From assembly GCA_034086705.1 (NCBI GenBank), contig JAXDZV010000006.1, positions 1-64,000 of the forward strand: a stretch of DNA of 64,000 bases, given 5' to 3'. This document shows positions 34,722 to 42,374 of this stretch, in pieces. The notes under the pieces were generated by a model. That model was not told the origin of the DNA. It ran no database searches and saw nothing but the letters and a program-made list of their open reading frames with translations. The translations under genes and the position numbers were made by a program. The first letter of the stretch is position 1; every line of letters begins with the position of its first letter. Source of the stretch: UMGS1225 sp034086705 (GTDB lineage: Bacteria; Bacillota; Clostridia; Oscillospirales; CAG-272).

Positions 34722-34880
34722 TTTCTATGCAGAGAGGTGCACTGCCTGTCAAAACCGGCTTTTTGCTTTCCATCCGCACAGACCACGGACACTTTGCCAC
34801 TCATGCAGCATAGGCAGTTTGCGAATGTAGCTTTTTTGAAAAGGTTGCGTGTTCAGCAACTGCTTTTCAATGACTCACAT

Positions 34881-34896
34881 TGTTTCACGTGAAACA
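34881..34896. promoter_or_regulatory. parS site 1 (ParB/Spo0J binding)
   Basis: TGTTTCACGTGAAACA is a perfect 16-bp palindrome and a consensus bacterial parS. It lies between the cysteine desulfurase gene and its terminator. It nucleates ParB loading for chromosome segregation near the origin. Confidence 0.92.
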
Positions 34897-34961
34897 CTCC
34901 TTTTTCCTTGTCATGTGTTGTTACATCTCTGCCCCTCCAGACATTTTCTATAAAATACAGG

Positions 34962-35003
34962 GCCTCCTGCACCGGTTTGGAAAAACCGATGCAGGAGGCT
35001 TTT
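34962..35003 (+). terminator. Terminator between convergent genes
   Basis: GCCTCCTGCACCGGTTT pairs with AAACCGATGCAGGAGGC (one mismatch) followed by TTTT. It ends the desulfurase transcript and may also stop the minus-strand operon. The rest of 34722-35021 holds parS site 1 and no gene. Confidence 0.88.
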
Positions 35004-35021
35004 GGCATTTATGTTTTATGT

Positions 35022-35531
35022 TTATTGAAACCGATGTGAAAAATTCTGTACGGTAGGTTTCCCCGCCGCCAGCAAAACTTCCCGGCCGCATTGCCGAGCA
35101 TATCGCACCGTATACCCTGTCCCGCTTTGCATCCGGTTGCAAAAAGCGATACAAACCGCACTGCGATCTACCAGCGCTCGGTCACGTCGCAAGAATGTTT
35201 CACGTGAAACAGGCCGGTCTTCTTCCAAAATCTCCGTCTGATCCGCCTGTGCCAATATCACAGCATAGCGTTTTTGCCAATCAACACTCCAACCCCTGCT
35301 TTGTGTCCGACACGGCAAAAGCAAATGCAGCCGAATTTGCGGACACTCCGCACGCAATGCAAGCACTGCTTCCGCCGCAATAATATCAAACCCCATCGCG
35401 GCACCGTTGTAAAAGGTTCGAAATCCCCGCGCATACAATGTCCGAATCTGCTCCGGAAGCCATACCGCAAGGAATCTTTGTTCCTGTGCAGTTACGGTTC
35501 TGTGTCCGGTAAAACAAACACAGTCCTGCAT
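35022..35531 (-). CDS. SLOG-family (DUF1273/YpsA-like) protein
   Basis: A 169-residue Rossmann-like protein: CVCFTGHRTVTAQEQ at the start, the core FYNGAAMGFDIIAAEAVL, LHLLLPCRTQ and a C-terminal DRSAVCIAFC, GTGYTVRYA and REVLL. It belongs to the SLOG superfamily, which binds nucleotide-like ligands. YpsA of Bacillus affects cell division, but the general role is unknown. GGGGGAGTGAGGC precedes the ATG. A perfect parS site (35196-35211) is embedded in its coding sequence, spelling PVSRETF. It is the last gene of the dnaD-dnaC-CDF-SLOG run. Confidence 0.85.
   Translation of the reverse strand: MQDCVCFTGHRTVTAQEQRFLAVWLPEQIRTLYARGFRTFYNGAAMGFDIIAAEAVLALRAECPQIRLHLLLPCRTQSRGWSVDWQKRYAVILAQADQTEILEEDRPVSRETFLRRDRALVDRSAVCIAFCNRMQSGTGYTVRYARQCGREVLLAAGKPTVQNFSHRFQ
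35196..35211. promoter_or_regulatory. parS site 2, inside the SLOG gene
   Basis: A second exact TGTTTCACGTGAAACA, 315 bp from site 1 and embedded in an open reading frame, as several Bacillus parS sites are. Confidence 0.92.
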
Positions 35532-35573
35532 GCCTCACTCCCCCTTCTTCTTTGCCGCTGCGGCAAACATCTT

Positions 35574-36737
35574 TCACTCTCGGTCTACATTCATCACCAC
35601 ATGAAAACGTGGATCCTTTGCTTGCAGCTGTTCTCGAATGCGGTTGAGTTTCTCCGTATATTCACACTCTTTTTGCCCAAACGGTACTACCACATCAAAA
35701 ATGAGATTGATCCGCTCTGTACCGCCGGTCATACGAAAATCATGGAAAGCATACCGATCATCCACATCGGCAATTACGCGGGCTGTTTCAGAGCGCAGCG
35801 CATCAAGGCGCGGATCCTCTGTATCTATCGGATCCATATGAATGACAAGAGTCACTCCAATGGTTTGCTGCGCCCGATGCTCCAGTGCATCAATTACCTC
35901 ATGAATCCGAACAATATCGCAAGACGCGTTGACTTCCGCATGTACCGTTGCAAAATTTCTGCCAGGCCCATAGTTATGTATGATTAAATCGTGTACTCCG
36001 AGAATCCCCTCGCCGGAAAGCACAAGGGCGCGCAAAGCTTGCACAAGCTTCTCATCGGGCGCACCGCCAATGAGCAAATCGATAGTGTCACGCGCTACAG
36101 AAACGCCCGCCTTCAAAATCAAAAGGGATAAAATCAACCCGGCGACAGCGTCAATAGGAAAAGAAACAAACTGTCCGAGAACCGTGGCAACAATAACAGC
36201 TCCCGTTGCCACCGCATCCCAGATGCTGTCTTGTGCGGCAGCAAACAAAAGCTGCGAAGAGATTCTCCGCCCCATGAGCCGATTATAAGAAAACATCCAT
36301 AATTTTACCAAAACAGAACCGCACAGCAGCACCACCGTCAACAAATGAAACTGTACGGGAGTGGGATGTATCAGCTTTTCCACAGAGCTTTTACCAAGCT
36401 CAAGGCCAACCACTAAAATAAGTCCTGCCACACTCAAAGCTGCGATATATTCAATTCTGCCATGTCCGAGCGGGTGTTTTTCGTCCGGCTCTTCGCACGC
36501 CAACCGCGCGCCAATCACACTCACCAAAGACGAGCCCAGATCAGAAAGATTATTAAACGCATCGGAAATCACAGCAATTGAACCGGTTAAAAGCCCGGCC
36601 GCCAACTTGGCCGCAAACAAAACTAAATTGCAAAGAATCCCTAAAAATCCCGCCAAGGTTTCATAAGCGGAACGGACATGCGGATCCTGCGTATTCTCAT
36701 ATTGCTTGACAAAGCGTCGAATCAGTGCCTGCGTCAT
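35574..36737 (-). CDS. Cation diffusion facilitator (CDF) metal transporter
   Basis: A 387-residue membrane antiporter exporting divalent metals (Zn, Mn or Fe) in exchange for protons. The six-helix core holds the metal site: SDAFNNLSD in helix 2 and AAQDSIWDA in helix 5, so the pair is of the DxxxD type. The cytoplasmic C-terminal domain starts at about 210 (GVHDLIIHNYGPGRNFATVHAEVN) with a second, longer extension after 285. The residue pattern resembles MntE/Mn-type CDFs, but metal choice cannot be fixed. GAAGGCG precedes the ATG. It lies 15 nt after dnaC. Confidence 0.88.
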   Translation of the reverse strand: MTQALIRRFVKQYENTQDPHVRSAYETLAGFLGILCNLVLFAAKLAAGLLTGSIAVISDAFNNLSDLGSSLVSVIGARLACEEPDEKHPLGHGRIEYIAALSVAGLILVVGLELGKSSVEKLIHPTPVQFHLLTVVLLCGSVLVKLWMFSYNRLMGRRISSQLLFAAAQDSIWDAVATGAVIVATVLGQFVSFPIDAVAGLILSLLILKAGVSVARDTIDLLIGGAPDEKLVQALRALVLSGEGILGVHDLIIHNYGPGRNFATVHAEVNASCDIVRIHEVIDALEHRAQQTIGVTLVIHMDPIDTEDPRLDALRSETARVIADVDDRYAFHDFRMTGGTERINLIFDVVVPFGQKECEYTEKLNRIREQLQAKDPRFHVVMNVDRE

Positions 36738-36752
36738 GCTACGCCTTCTTTC

Positions 36753-37742
36753 TTATCTCTTCTCCGGTGGGTTCTGCGGTGTATGCTGCAACCGCAAAAA
36801 CCGTACATCTTTTCCGGAAAACAAAAGAGGCCGAGAAGCCCCAAATAAACGGGAAACGATACGGTCTTGGTACTTTTTTTGTAAATCGTCATCAAACAAA
36901 TTGGTATTGATAATCCACGGCAAGCTGCGATTCATACGAATATTGAGCAAATCATACAAACAGCTTACGGAATATTGCGTAGTTGCTTCCGTGCCTAAAT
37001 CGTCCAATATCAAAAGGTCACACGTAGCATACCGCTGCGTCGGCGTAGCAGAAGCATCGTGTGCAAAACGAGCGTTTTCATAAACAGAAAACAGTTCCGT
37101 TGCCGTCACGTAACATACATCGTAGCCCTGTTCAATCACCTGCCGCGCAATGGAAGTAGATAAATGCGTCTTGCCAAGCCCCGTCGGCCCATACAATAAC
37201 AGGCTTCCACTCTGCTTTGGGGAAAACGAGGCAGCATACGCGCGACAAATTGCAAGGTTTTGCTCCATGCGCAACCGGTTTTCTCCCTGATAATAGGAAA
37301 GGTCAAATGTTTCAAAGCTTTGCGTCTGCAGCAGCGTTCCCAAGCCTGAATGCTCAAAACCCTCCAAAATCAGTGCTTTTTTTAAACATATACAACGCTT
37401 CCCGTCCACATACCCCGTATCCTCACAAAGCGAACACCTATAGTGCGGCTTGAGATAATCCGGGCTCTTGCCCAATGCACGCAGCATCTCCGCACGGTCC
37501 TGCAGGAGAGACTCGTTGGTGCTGCGCACCTTTGCAATACGCTGAGAAAGCCCCTCGCGCCCCCCGCATGCCGCTTGAAACAGCTCCAACCCAAGATTCT
37601 GCAGCGCACGATCTATCTGCTGCATTTCCGGGCAGATCTGATATATCTCTTTTTTTCGCTGTTCTGCTTCCCGCTGCGCGGCGGCTCGATATAGAGCCAG
37701 CCGTTCCTGGATACGGCGCAGATTTTCCGCTTCCTGATTCAT
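36753..37742 (-). CDS. DnaC/DnaI-like helicase loader ATPase
   Basis: A 329-residue AAA+ protein. The N-terminal helical part (1-95) leads to a zinc-type motif CSLCEDTGYVDGKRCIC (about 105-121), then the ATPase core: Walker A GPTGLGKTH (about 182-190), Walker B LLILDDLGTE, sensor 1 IINTN and Arg finger DRIVSRLFG. Members of this family load the DnaB/DnaC replicative helicase at the origin. With the preceding dnaD-type gene it forms the primosome pair seen in Firmicutes. It ends 15 nt before the CDF transporter gene. Confidence 0.88.
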   Translation of the reverse strand: MNQEAENLRRIQERLALYRAAAQREAEQRKKEIYQICPEMQQIDRALQNLGLELFQAACGGREGLSQRIAKVRSTNESLLQDRAEMLRALGKSPDYLKPHYRCSLCEDTGYVDGKRCICLKKALILEGFEHSGLGTLLQTQSFETFDLSYYQGENRLRMEQNLAICRAYAASFSPKQSGSLLLYGPTGLGKTHLSTSIARQVIEQGYDVCYVTATELFSVYENARFAHDASATPTQRYATCDLLILDDLGTEATTQYSVSCLYDLLNIRMNRSLPWIINTNLFDDDLQKKYQDRIVSRLFGASRPLLFSGKDVRFLRLQHTPQNPPEKR

Positions 37743-37763
37743 ACCGTTCTCCTCATTTCACCC

Positions 37764-38831
37764 TCAGGGGATGTCTTCTTTACCTACCTCTGCCGCCTGC
37801 ACGGCACTTTGCGCCTCAGGCTGCCCGGTGCCGTAAGAACGTGCCAGCGCCGCGTCCAAAAATGCCGAAGCGGCAAAACTGTGCTTTCGTGCCTCCGCTT
37901 CGGCTTTGCCACTGCGGAAGGCCTCGTTCTGTGCACGTGCCTCTTCTTCTGTCGTGATGCCGGCATCGTATGCCTTTTTCAAAATCTTGTGCATATAAGC
38001 AAGAGTTGGGCGCGTCGTATGCTCTACGGTCTGTTCAAAGGCATATGTAAGCAACGCATCAGAGATGTTCCATTGCGTCCAATCATCGAGATACTTTCTC
38101 TCTTTGGTGCTCAGCGCGCGCGTACCGAGCCCGAAGAGACGCCGTACTTTATTTTCCAAAATCTCTACACGATCTAAATACGCAAACCTTTCTTCCAATG
38201 CGCCCACGGTTCGAATACCATCATCATATAATCCGGCAGCCGTTGCCTCGATATACCGCATGCTTGTTTTTTCTTTCTTTACAAGATATGCCAAAAGGGT
38301 CAAAATATAATGAGCGTCAAACCCGAAATAGTCATACAGAGCAACCAAAGAAGCCGTTTCATATTCGGAAAACACTTTGCCAAGCAGCTTTTGCGCCATA
38401 TCTAACAAAGGCGGCAGTTCTCCGTTTTGCTGTAGCAGACGTGCCACCTCTTCGTTACGATAGGCGGGCAATCGGCTCTTTTTTGGACGCGCCGTCCCCG
38501 CGGCCACTGTAGATGCCGCCGCGGCTAAAGAATCTCCATGGGGGAGAACAGAGAGCCGCGGTGTCGGTTCCTTAGCATTTTCATATACAGCAGGCACTAA
38601 AATTCCTGCCTCCGCCAGTTGCTGTATTGCCGTTTCCGCCTGCAATTCGGTCAACGCGCAAACCGAGGCAAGCGCGCTGTATTTTGTTTCTGTCTGCAGA
38701 CACAACTCAGGCTGCGCTGCAAGCGCAAACAATACTTTCATACAATCGCCGGATAACTGCGGCAAGTTGCGAAGTACGGCATCCCGCGGCAAATTGACCA
38801 CGCCGTACCCGTAAGAAAATACGAAATTCAT
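37764..38831 (-). CDS. DnaD-domain replication protein
   Basis: A 355-residue primosomal protein. An N-terminal winged-helix part (about 1-100) and two DnaD/DnaB-type domains are visible: VFSEYETASLVALYDYFGFDAHYILTLLAYLV (about 152-185) and the C-terminal YLDDWTQWNISDALLTYAFEQTV with YMHKILKKAYDAGI (about 255-305). The last motif is the YxxxIxxxW-like region that binds single-stranded DNA. ATG 38831 follows GGAGATGAGGGC; the long upstream frame is ignored. It is 21 nt from dnaC, so the two are in one transcript. The 181-nt gap upstream (to 39012) shows no recognised site. Confidence 0.85.
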   Translation of the reverse strand: MNFVFSYGYGVVNLPRDAVLRNLPQLSGDCMKVLFALAAQPELCLQTETKYSALASVCALTELQAETAIQQLAEAGILVPAVYENAKEPTPRLSVLPHGDSLAAAASTVAAGTARPKKSRLPAYRNEEVARLLQQNGELPPLLDMAQKLLGKVFSEYETASLVALYDYFGFDAHYILTLLAYLVKKEKTSMRYIEATAAGLYDDGIRTVGALEERFAYLDRVEILENKVRRLFGLGTRALSTKERKYLDDWTQWNISDALLTYAFEQTVEHTTRPTLAYMHKILKKAYDAGITTEEEARAQNEAFRSGKAEAEARKHSFAASAFLDAALARSYGTGQPEAQSAVQAAEVGKEDIP

Positions 38832-39012
38832 GCCCTCATCTCCTTGCCCCAGCATGTGCATTTGCTCGCATATCAGCCTTGTCAACACATCTGTGTGTCT
38901 TGTGTCCGATAGCAAAAAGGGCAAGCTTGCCCGCCTGTATGTTTGCCACCGCACTTGTATCTCGTGCCCGATTGCACATGCGCCTGTGCATCTGTATACT
39001 AACGTTTTTGTT

Positions 39013-39708
39013 TTATCGCGTACCGCGAATGCGATACATCAAGCGCATCAGGGAATCGCTCATGTGCACATTTTCCACGGGTACACCAATTTTTTCCAAA
39101 TCCATTTCTGCATTGGAGAAATTCCAGATGCCTCGCACACCACAACGTGCCATTGTCTGTGCCGTTTCCGGCGCCGCTGCCTTCGGCACGGCCAACACGG
39201 CAATATCAACTGCAACGTTGGACAAAAAGGTTTCAATACCGGCAATATCCATGACCGTATATCCCCGCACAATCGAGCCGATCACCGTCGGATCTTTGTC
39301 AAACACACCGACTACCGTTACATTCCTTTTGGAAAACATCGGTGAGCCAATCAGGGCTCTACCGAGATTTCCAACACCCAAGATAACCGCAGTATAATGA
39401 TCACTAACCCCAAGTATCTCGGAAATTTGCGAATACAAATATCGCAGATTATACCCGTATCCCTGCTGCCCAAACCCGCCGAAGCAATTAAAATCCTGCC
39501 GAATTTGCGAAGAAGTTACCCCCATAAGCGCAGATAGCTCACCGGAGGAAATGCGCAGAACACCTTTTTGTAAAAGCTCACCGAGATACCGATAATACCT
39601 TGGCATACGGCGGATTACCGCCTCTGATACCTGCGGTCTTTTTTCTTGATTTTGTTGCTTTCTTCCGTCTGTATCTTCCGGCTGCACCGGCTTTTTCCTT
39701 TTGTCCAT
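39013..39708 (-). CDS. rex: Redox-sensing transcriptional repressor Rex
   Basis: A 231-residue dimeric repressor that senses NADH/NAD+. The N-terminal winged helix (about 28-85: VSEAVIRRMPRYYRYLGELL, LMGVTSSQIRQDFNCFGGFG) precedes a Rossmann domain with the dinucleotide motif VILGVGNLGRAL (about 108-119). It carries a 25-residue charged N-terminal extension not usual in Rex. Rex controls fermentation and NADH-recycling genes; I saw no clear Rex operator (TTGTGAANNNNNNTTCACAA) in nearby gaps. It lies 88 nt downstream of the isocitrate-dehydrogenase-type gene. Confidence 0.93.
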   Translation of the reverse strand: MDKRKKPVQPEDTDGRKQQNQEKRPQVSEAVIRRMPRYYRYLGELLQKGVLRISSGELSALMGVTSSQIRQDFNCFGGFGQQGYGYNLRYLYSQISEILGVSDHYTAVILGVGNLGRALIGSPMFSKRNVTVVGVFDKDPTVIGSIVRGYTVMDIAGIETFLSNVAVDIAVLAVPKAAAPETAQTMARCGVRGIWNFSNAEMDLEKIGVPVENVHMSDSLMRLMYRIRGTR

Positions 39709-39796
39709 TGCGCTGTTCTTCCTTTGCCGTTGTTTTTTATAACGATTTCTCTTTTTGCGGCCTGCCTTGCCGCTTTTGCGTGGAACAGCCTTCTTT

Positions 39797-40969
39797 TTAT
39801 ACCTGCTCCAGCGTCTCCATCACATATTCCGTAAAAGCATCGCAGCTTGCGCCCGTGTCTCTGCCGGTCATGACAAGCCGGCGCTCTGTAAACATGCAGC
39901 GATCCAACGCACGTTCCAGCCGGTCCGCCTGCGTCTGATATCCGATATGTGACAGCATCATCACAGTGGCACGAAGCATTGAGCAGGGATCGGCATACAT
40001 GGCGCGCCCCTCGCTCACCATACGCGGCGCTGAACCGTGAATTGCCTCAAACATTGCATAACGCTTTCCGAGATTGGCGCTTCCGGCCGTACCAACGCCG
40101 CCCTGGAATTCAGCCGCTTCATCGGTGATGATATCGCCATAAAGATTCGGTAAAACAAACACTTTAAAATCCGTTCTGCGTTTTGGATCCACCAGTTTTG
40201 CGGTCATTATATCGATAAACCATTCCGTTGTACGGATTTCGGGATACTCTTTTGCAATTTCCTCACACAAATTCAAAAATTTTCCGTCTGTTGTTTTGAT
40301 AATATTTGCTTTTGTCACAATCGAGACGTGATCTTTATGATTTTTGCGCGCATATTCGTATGCAAGGCGCGCAATTCGCCTGGTTCCCTCTGTCGTTGTC
40401 ACACAAAAGTCGACACCGAGCTGCGGCGTCACATGGATCCCCTGGCTACCAACCGCATAAGAGCCCTCCGTATTTTCCCGGAAGAAAGTCCAGTCAATCC
40501 CTTGATCCGGTACCTTGACCGGTCGCACATTGGCAAACAAATCCAGCGCCTTGCGCATAGCAACATTCGCGCTTTCGATATTCGGCCACGGATCTCCTGC
40601 GCGTGGGGTAGTTGTCGGCCCTTTGAGAATCACATGACACGCTTTTAATTGCGCCATAACATCATCCGGAATCGCCTGCATGTGCGCGACTCGATTTTCA
40701 ATGGTCAGCCCGCCAATATCCACAATTTTAATTTTCCCGGCAGCGATTTCGTTGGAAAGCATATGCTCCAGCACACGTCTTGCGCTCGCCGTAATCATAG
40801 GTCCGATTCCGTCGCCGCCGCAAACACCGATTACACAGCAGGGCAGCGAAGCATAGTCAATAAAATCGCCCGCCTTTTCAATTTCCTCATTGCGCGCAAG
40901 CTGGCCGCGCAGCACTTGTTTAAAATGTTCTGCTGCCGCTTCGATTTCTTTTTCATAGTTTTTCTGCAT
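39797..40969 (-). CDS. Isocitrate/isopropylmalate-type dehydrogenase
   Basis: A 390-residue NAD(P)-dependent beta-decarboxylating dehydrogenase. The core has GVCGGDGIGPMI near the start, RENTEGSYAVG (about 154-164, the isocitrate-type marker), the Lys/Asp metal and catalytic region (VTKANIIKTTDG, ITDEAAEFQGGVGTAGS) and FEAIHGSAPRM. The RENTEG motif favours isocitrate dehydrogenase over 3-isopropylmalate dehydrogenase, but the split is not certain. ATG 40969 follows GGAGGTACAAAGCA; a 93-residue upstream extension would run through a region of DnaA boxes and is rejected. It precedes rex in the same direction. Confidence 0.85.
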   Translation of the reverse strand: MQKNYEKEIEAAAEHFKQVLRGQLARNEEIEKAGDFIDYASLPCCVIGVCGGDGIGPMITASARRVLEHMLSNEIAAGKIKIVDIGGLTIENRVAHMQAIPDDVMAQLKACHVILKGPTTTPRAGDPWPNIESANVAMRKALDLFANVRPVKVPDQGIDWTFFRENTEGSYAVGSQGIHVTPQLGVDFCVTTTEGTRRIARLAYEYARKNHKDHVSIVTKANIIKTTDGKFLNLCEEIAKEYPEIRTTEWFIDIMTAKLVDPKRRTDFKVFVLPNLYGDIITDEAAEFQGGVGTAGSANLGKRYAMFEAIHGSAPRMVSEGRAMYADPCSMLRATVMMLSHIGYQTQADRLERALDRCMFTERRLVMTGRDTGASCDAFTEYVMETLEQV

Positions 40970-41154
40970 TGCTTTGTACCTCCAAACGATAAACGATATA
41001 TAAATGTGCCGACCGTCGACGTTTCGGAGAAAGCAACGGATCGGTTTTGCCAAAATCAGGATACCTGCAGACGGTTCAAAAAATCTTATAATCTTTTTAA
41101 AAATTAGATTGCTGTTGAAATTTTGCAAAGCCGGCAACGCAGGAAAAAAGCGAG

Positions 41155-41271
41155 TAATCCACAGTATCCACACGGTTTTCCACAGATTTTCGGTAAGTTT
41201 TCCTTGTTCTATCAAGATTTTCTCGATTGACGGCGCGGTTTTCCACAAAGTTTCTCACACATTGTGGAAAA
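41155..41271. promoter_or_regulatory. Cluster of five DnaA-box-like sequences
   Basis: Within 117 bp lie TAATCCACA (41155), GTATCCACA (41164), TTTTCCACA (41176), TTTTCCACA (41239) and, on the other strand, TGTGGAAAA (41263). Each differs from TTATCCACA by one base. An AT-rich stretch (about 41078-41110) lies next to it. The cluster occupies the 384-nt gap between tsaD and the dehydrogenase gene, 9.4 kb from dnaA. It may be a DnaA titration or regulatory site, or a second part of the origin. Confidence 0.65.
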
Positions 41272-41353
41272 CCACTTTTTGAAAATTTTGCACACAAAGG
41301 AAATTTTATATTACCAAAAAAAGGGTGGTGTCTGTGCGGTGCTACCCTTTTTT

Positions 41354-42373
41354 TCAATCGGCTGCACTGGCATTGAGATCGGTTGCGGCACGAACGCCGG
41401 CTAAAAATTCATAGATACCCTGTGCGCCAACCATCGCAGCATTGTCGGTACACAACGCTTTTTCGGGTACACAAAAGCGAACCCCCATGGAGTTGCAAAG
41501 GGAACCGAGCGCAGCGCGCAATTGCGTATTTGCAGCTACGCCTCCGGCAAGCACCATTGTATCCAGTGCATACCGCTGCAGTGCTGTTTGCGTTTTTTTA
41601 CATACGCTTTCGCAAACCACCCTGCTTACCGAAGCGGCAATATCTGCGCGCTCGTACGATGCATCGCGCTGCTCGAGGCGATGTAACGTATTGATCACAG
41701 CTGTTTTTAATCCGGAAAAGGAAAAATCCAAAGAATCATCGCGAATAGCCGCACTGGGAAATGCATAGGCTTGCGGGTCGCCTTGTGCGGCAAGACGATC
41801 CATTTCCGCTCCACCCGGATAAGGAATTCCCATCACACGTGCAACTTTATCGTATGCTTCGCCAATTGCATCGTCGCGCGTGCGGCCGATGGTTTCATAG
41901 TCGGTATATCCACGCACAAGCAGCAGCGAAGTATGGCCCCCCGAAGCTACCAATGCTAAAAAAGGGGGAACCGGCGGCTGCGGCAAAAAATAGGATGCCG
42001 CCACATGCGCCCGGATGTGATGTACCGGGCATAGAGGCAAATTGTTTGCAAAAGCATATCCTTTTGCAAAATTCACACCGACCAACAGAGAGCCGATCAA
42101 GCCCGGCTGCGCCGTCACACACACACCGTCAAGTTTGGGAGCCTGTGCCAGCGCAATCGCTTGTGTGACAAGGGAGCTGATCGCCTCCGCATGTGCTCGC
42201 GAAGCAATTTCCGGTACCACGCCGCCAAAGCGGGCGTGCAACTCAATTTGGGAATTTACCTGAGAAGAAAGAATTTGCAGCGTACCGTCTGTCATGCGCC
42301 GCACCACTGCGGCTGCCGTTTCATCACAAGATGATTCCACTGCCAGCAGCGTCAGCATATTCGTATCCGACAT
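41354..42373 (-). CDS. tsaD: tRNA threonylcarbamoyl-adenosine transferase TsaD
   Basis: A 339-residue ASKHA-fold enzyme that moves the threonylcarbamoyl group onto A37 of ANN-decoding tRNAs, acting with TsaB and TsaE. It has LLAVESSCDETAAAVV at the start, the iron-binding pair of His in PVHHIRAHVAAS (about 111-122), the FLALVASGGHTSL loop and MVLAGGVAANTQLR. The start was set at 42373: MSDTNM is preceded by GAGGAAATGCTCTGAG, and gyrA ends one nt away. Functionally unrelated to gyrase but in the same transcript. Confidence 0.95.
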   Translation of the reverse strand: MSDTNMLTLLAVESSCDETAAAVVRRMTDGTLQILSSQVNSQIELHARFGGVVPEIASRAHAEAISSLVTQAIALAQAPKLDGVCVTAQPGLIGSLLVGVNFAKGYAFANNLPLCPVHHIRAHVAASYFLPQPPVPPFLALVASGGHTSLLLVRGYTDYETIGRTRDDAIGEAYDKVARVMGIPYPGGAEMDRLAAQGDPQAYAFPSAAIRDDSLDFSFSGLKTAVINTLHRLEQRDASYERADIAASVSRVVCESVCKKTQTALQRYALDTMVLAGGVAANTQLRAALGSLCNSMGVRFCVPEKALCTDNAAMVGAQGIYEFLAGVRAATDLNASAAD

Positions 42374-42374
42374 C

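Noticed and set aside
39797..41248. 93-residue N-terminal extension of the dehydrogenase
   Set aside because: The extension runs through the DnaA-box cluster, matches nothing, and a good ribosome site lies before ATG 40969.
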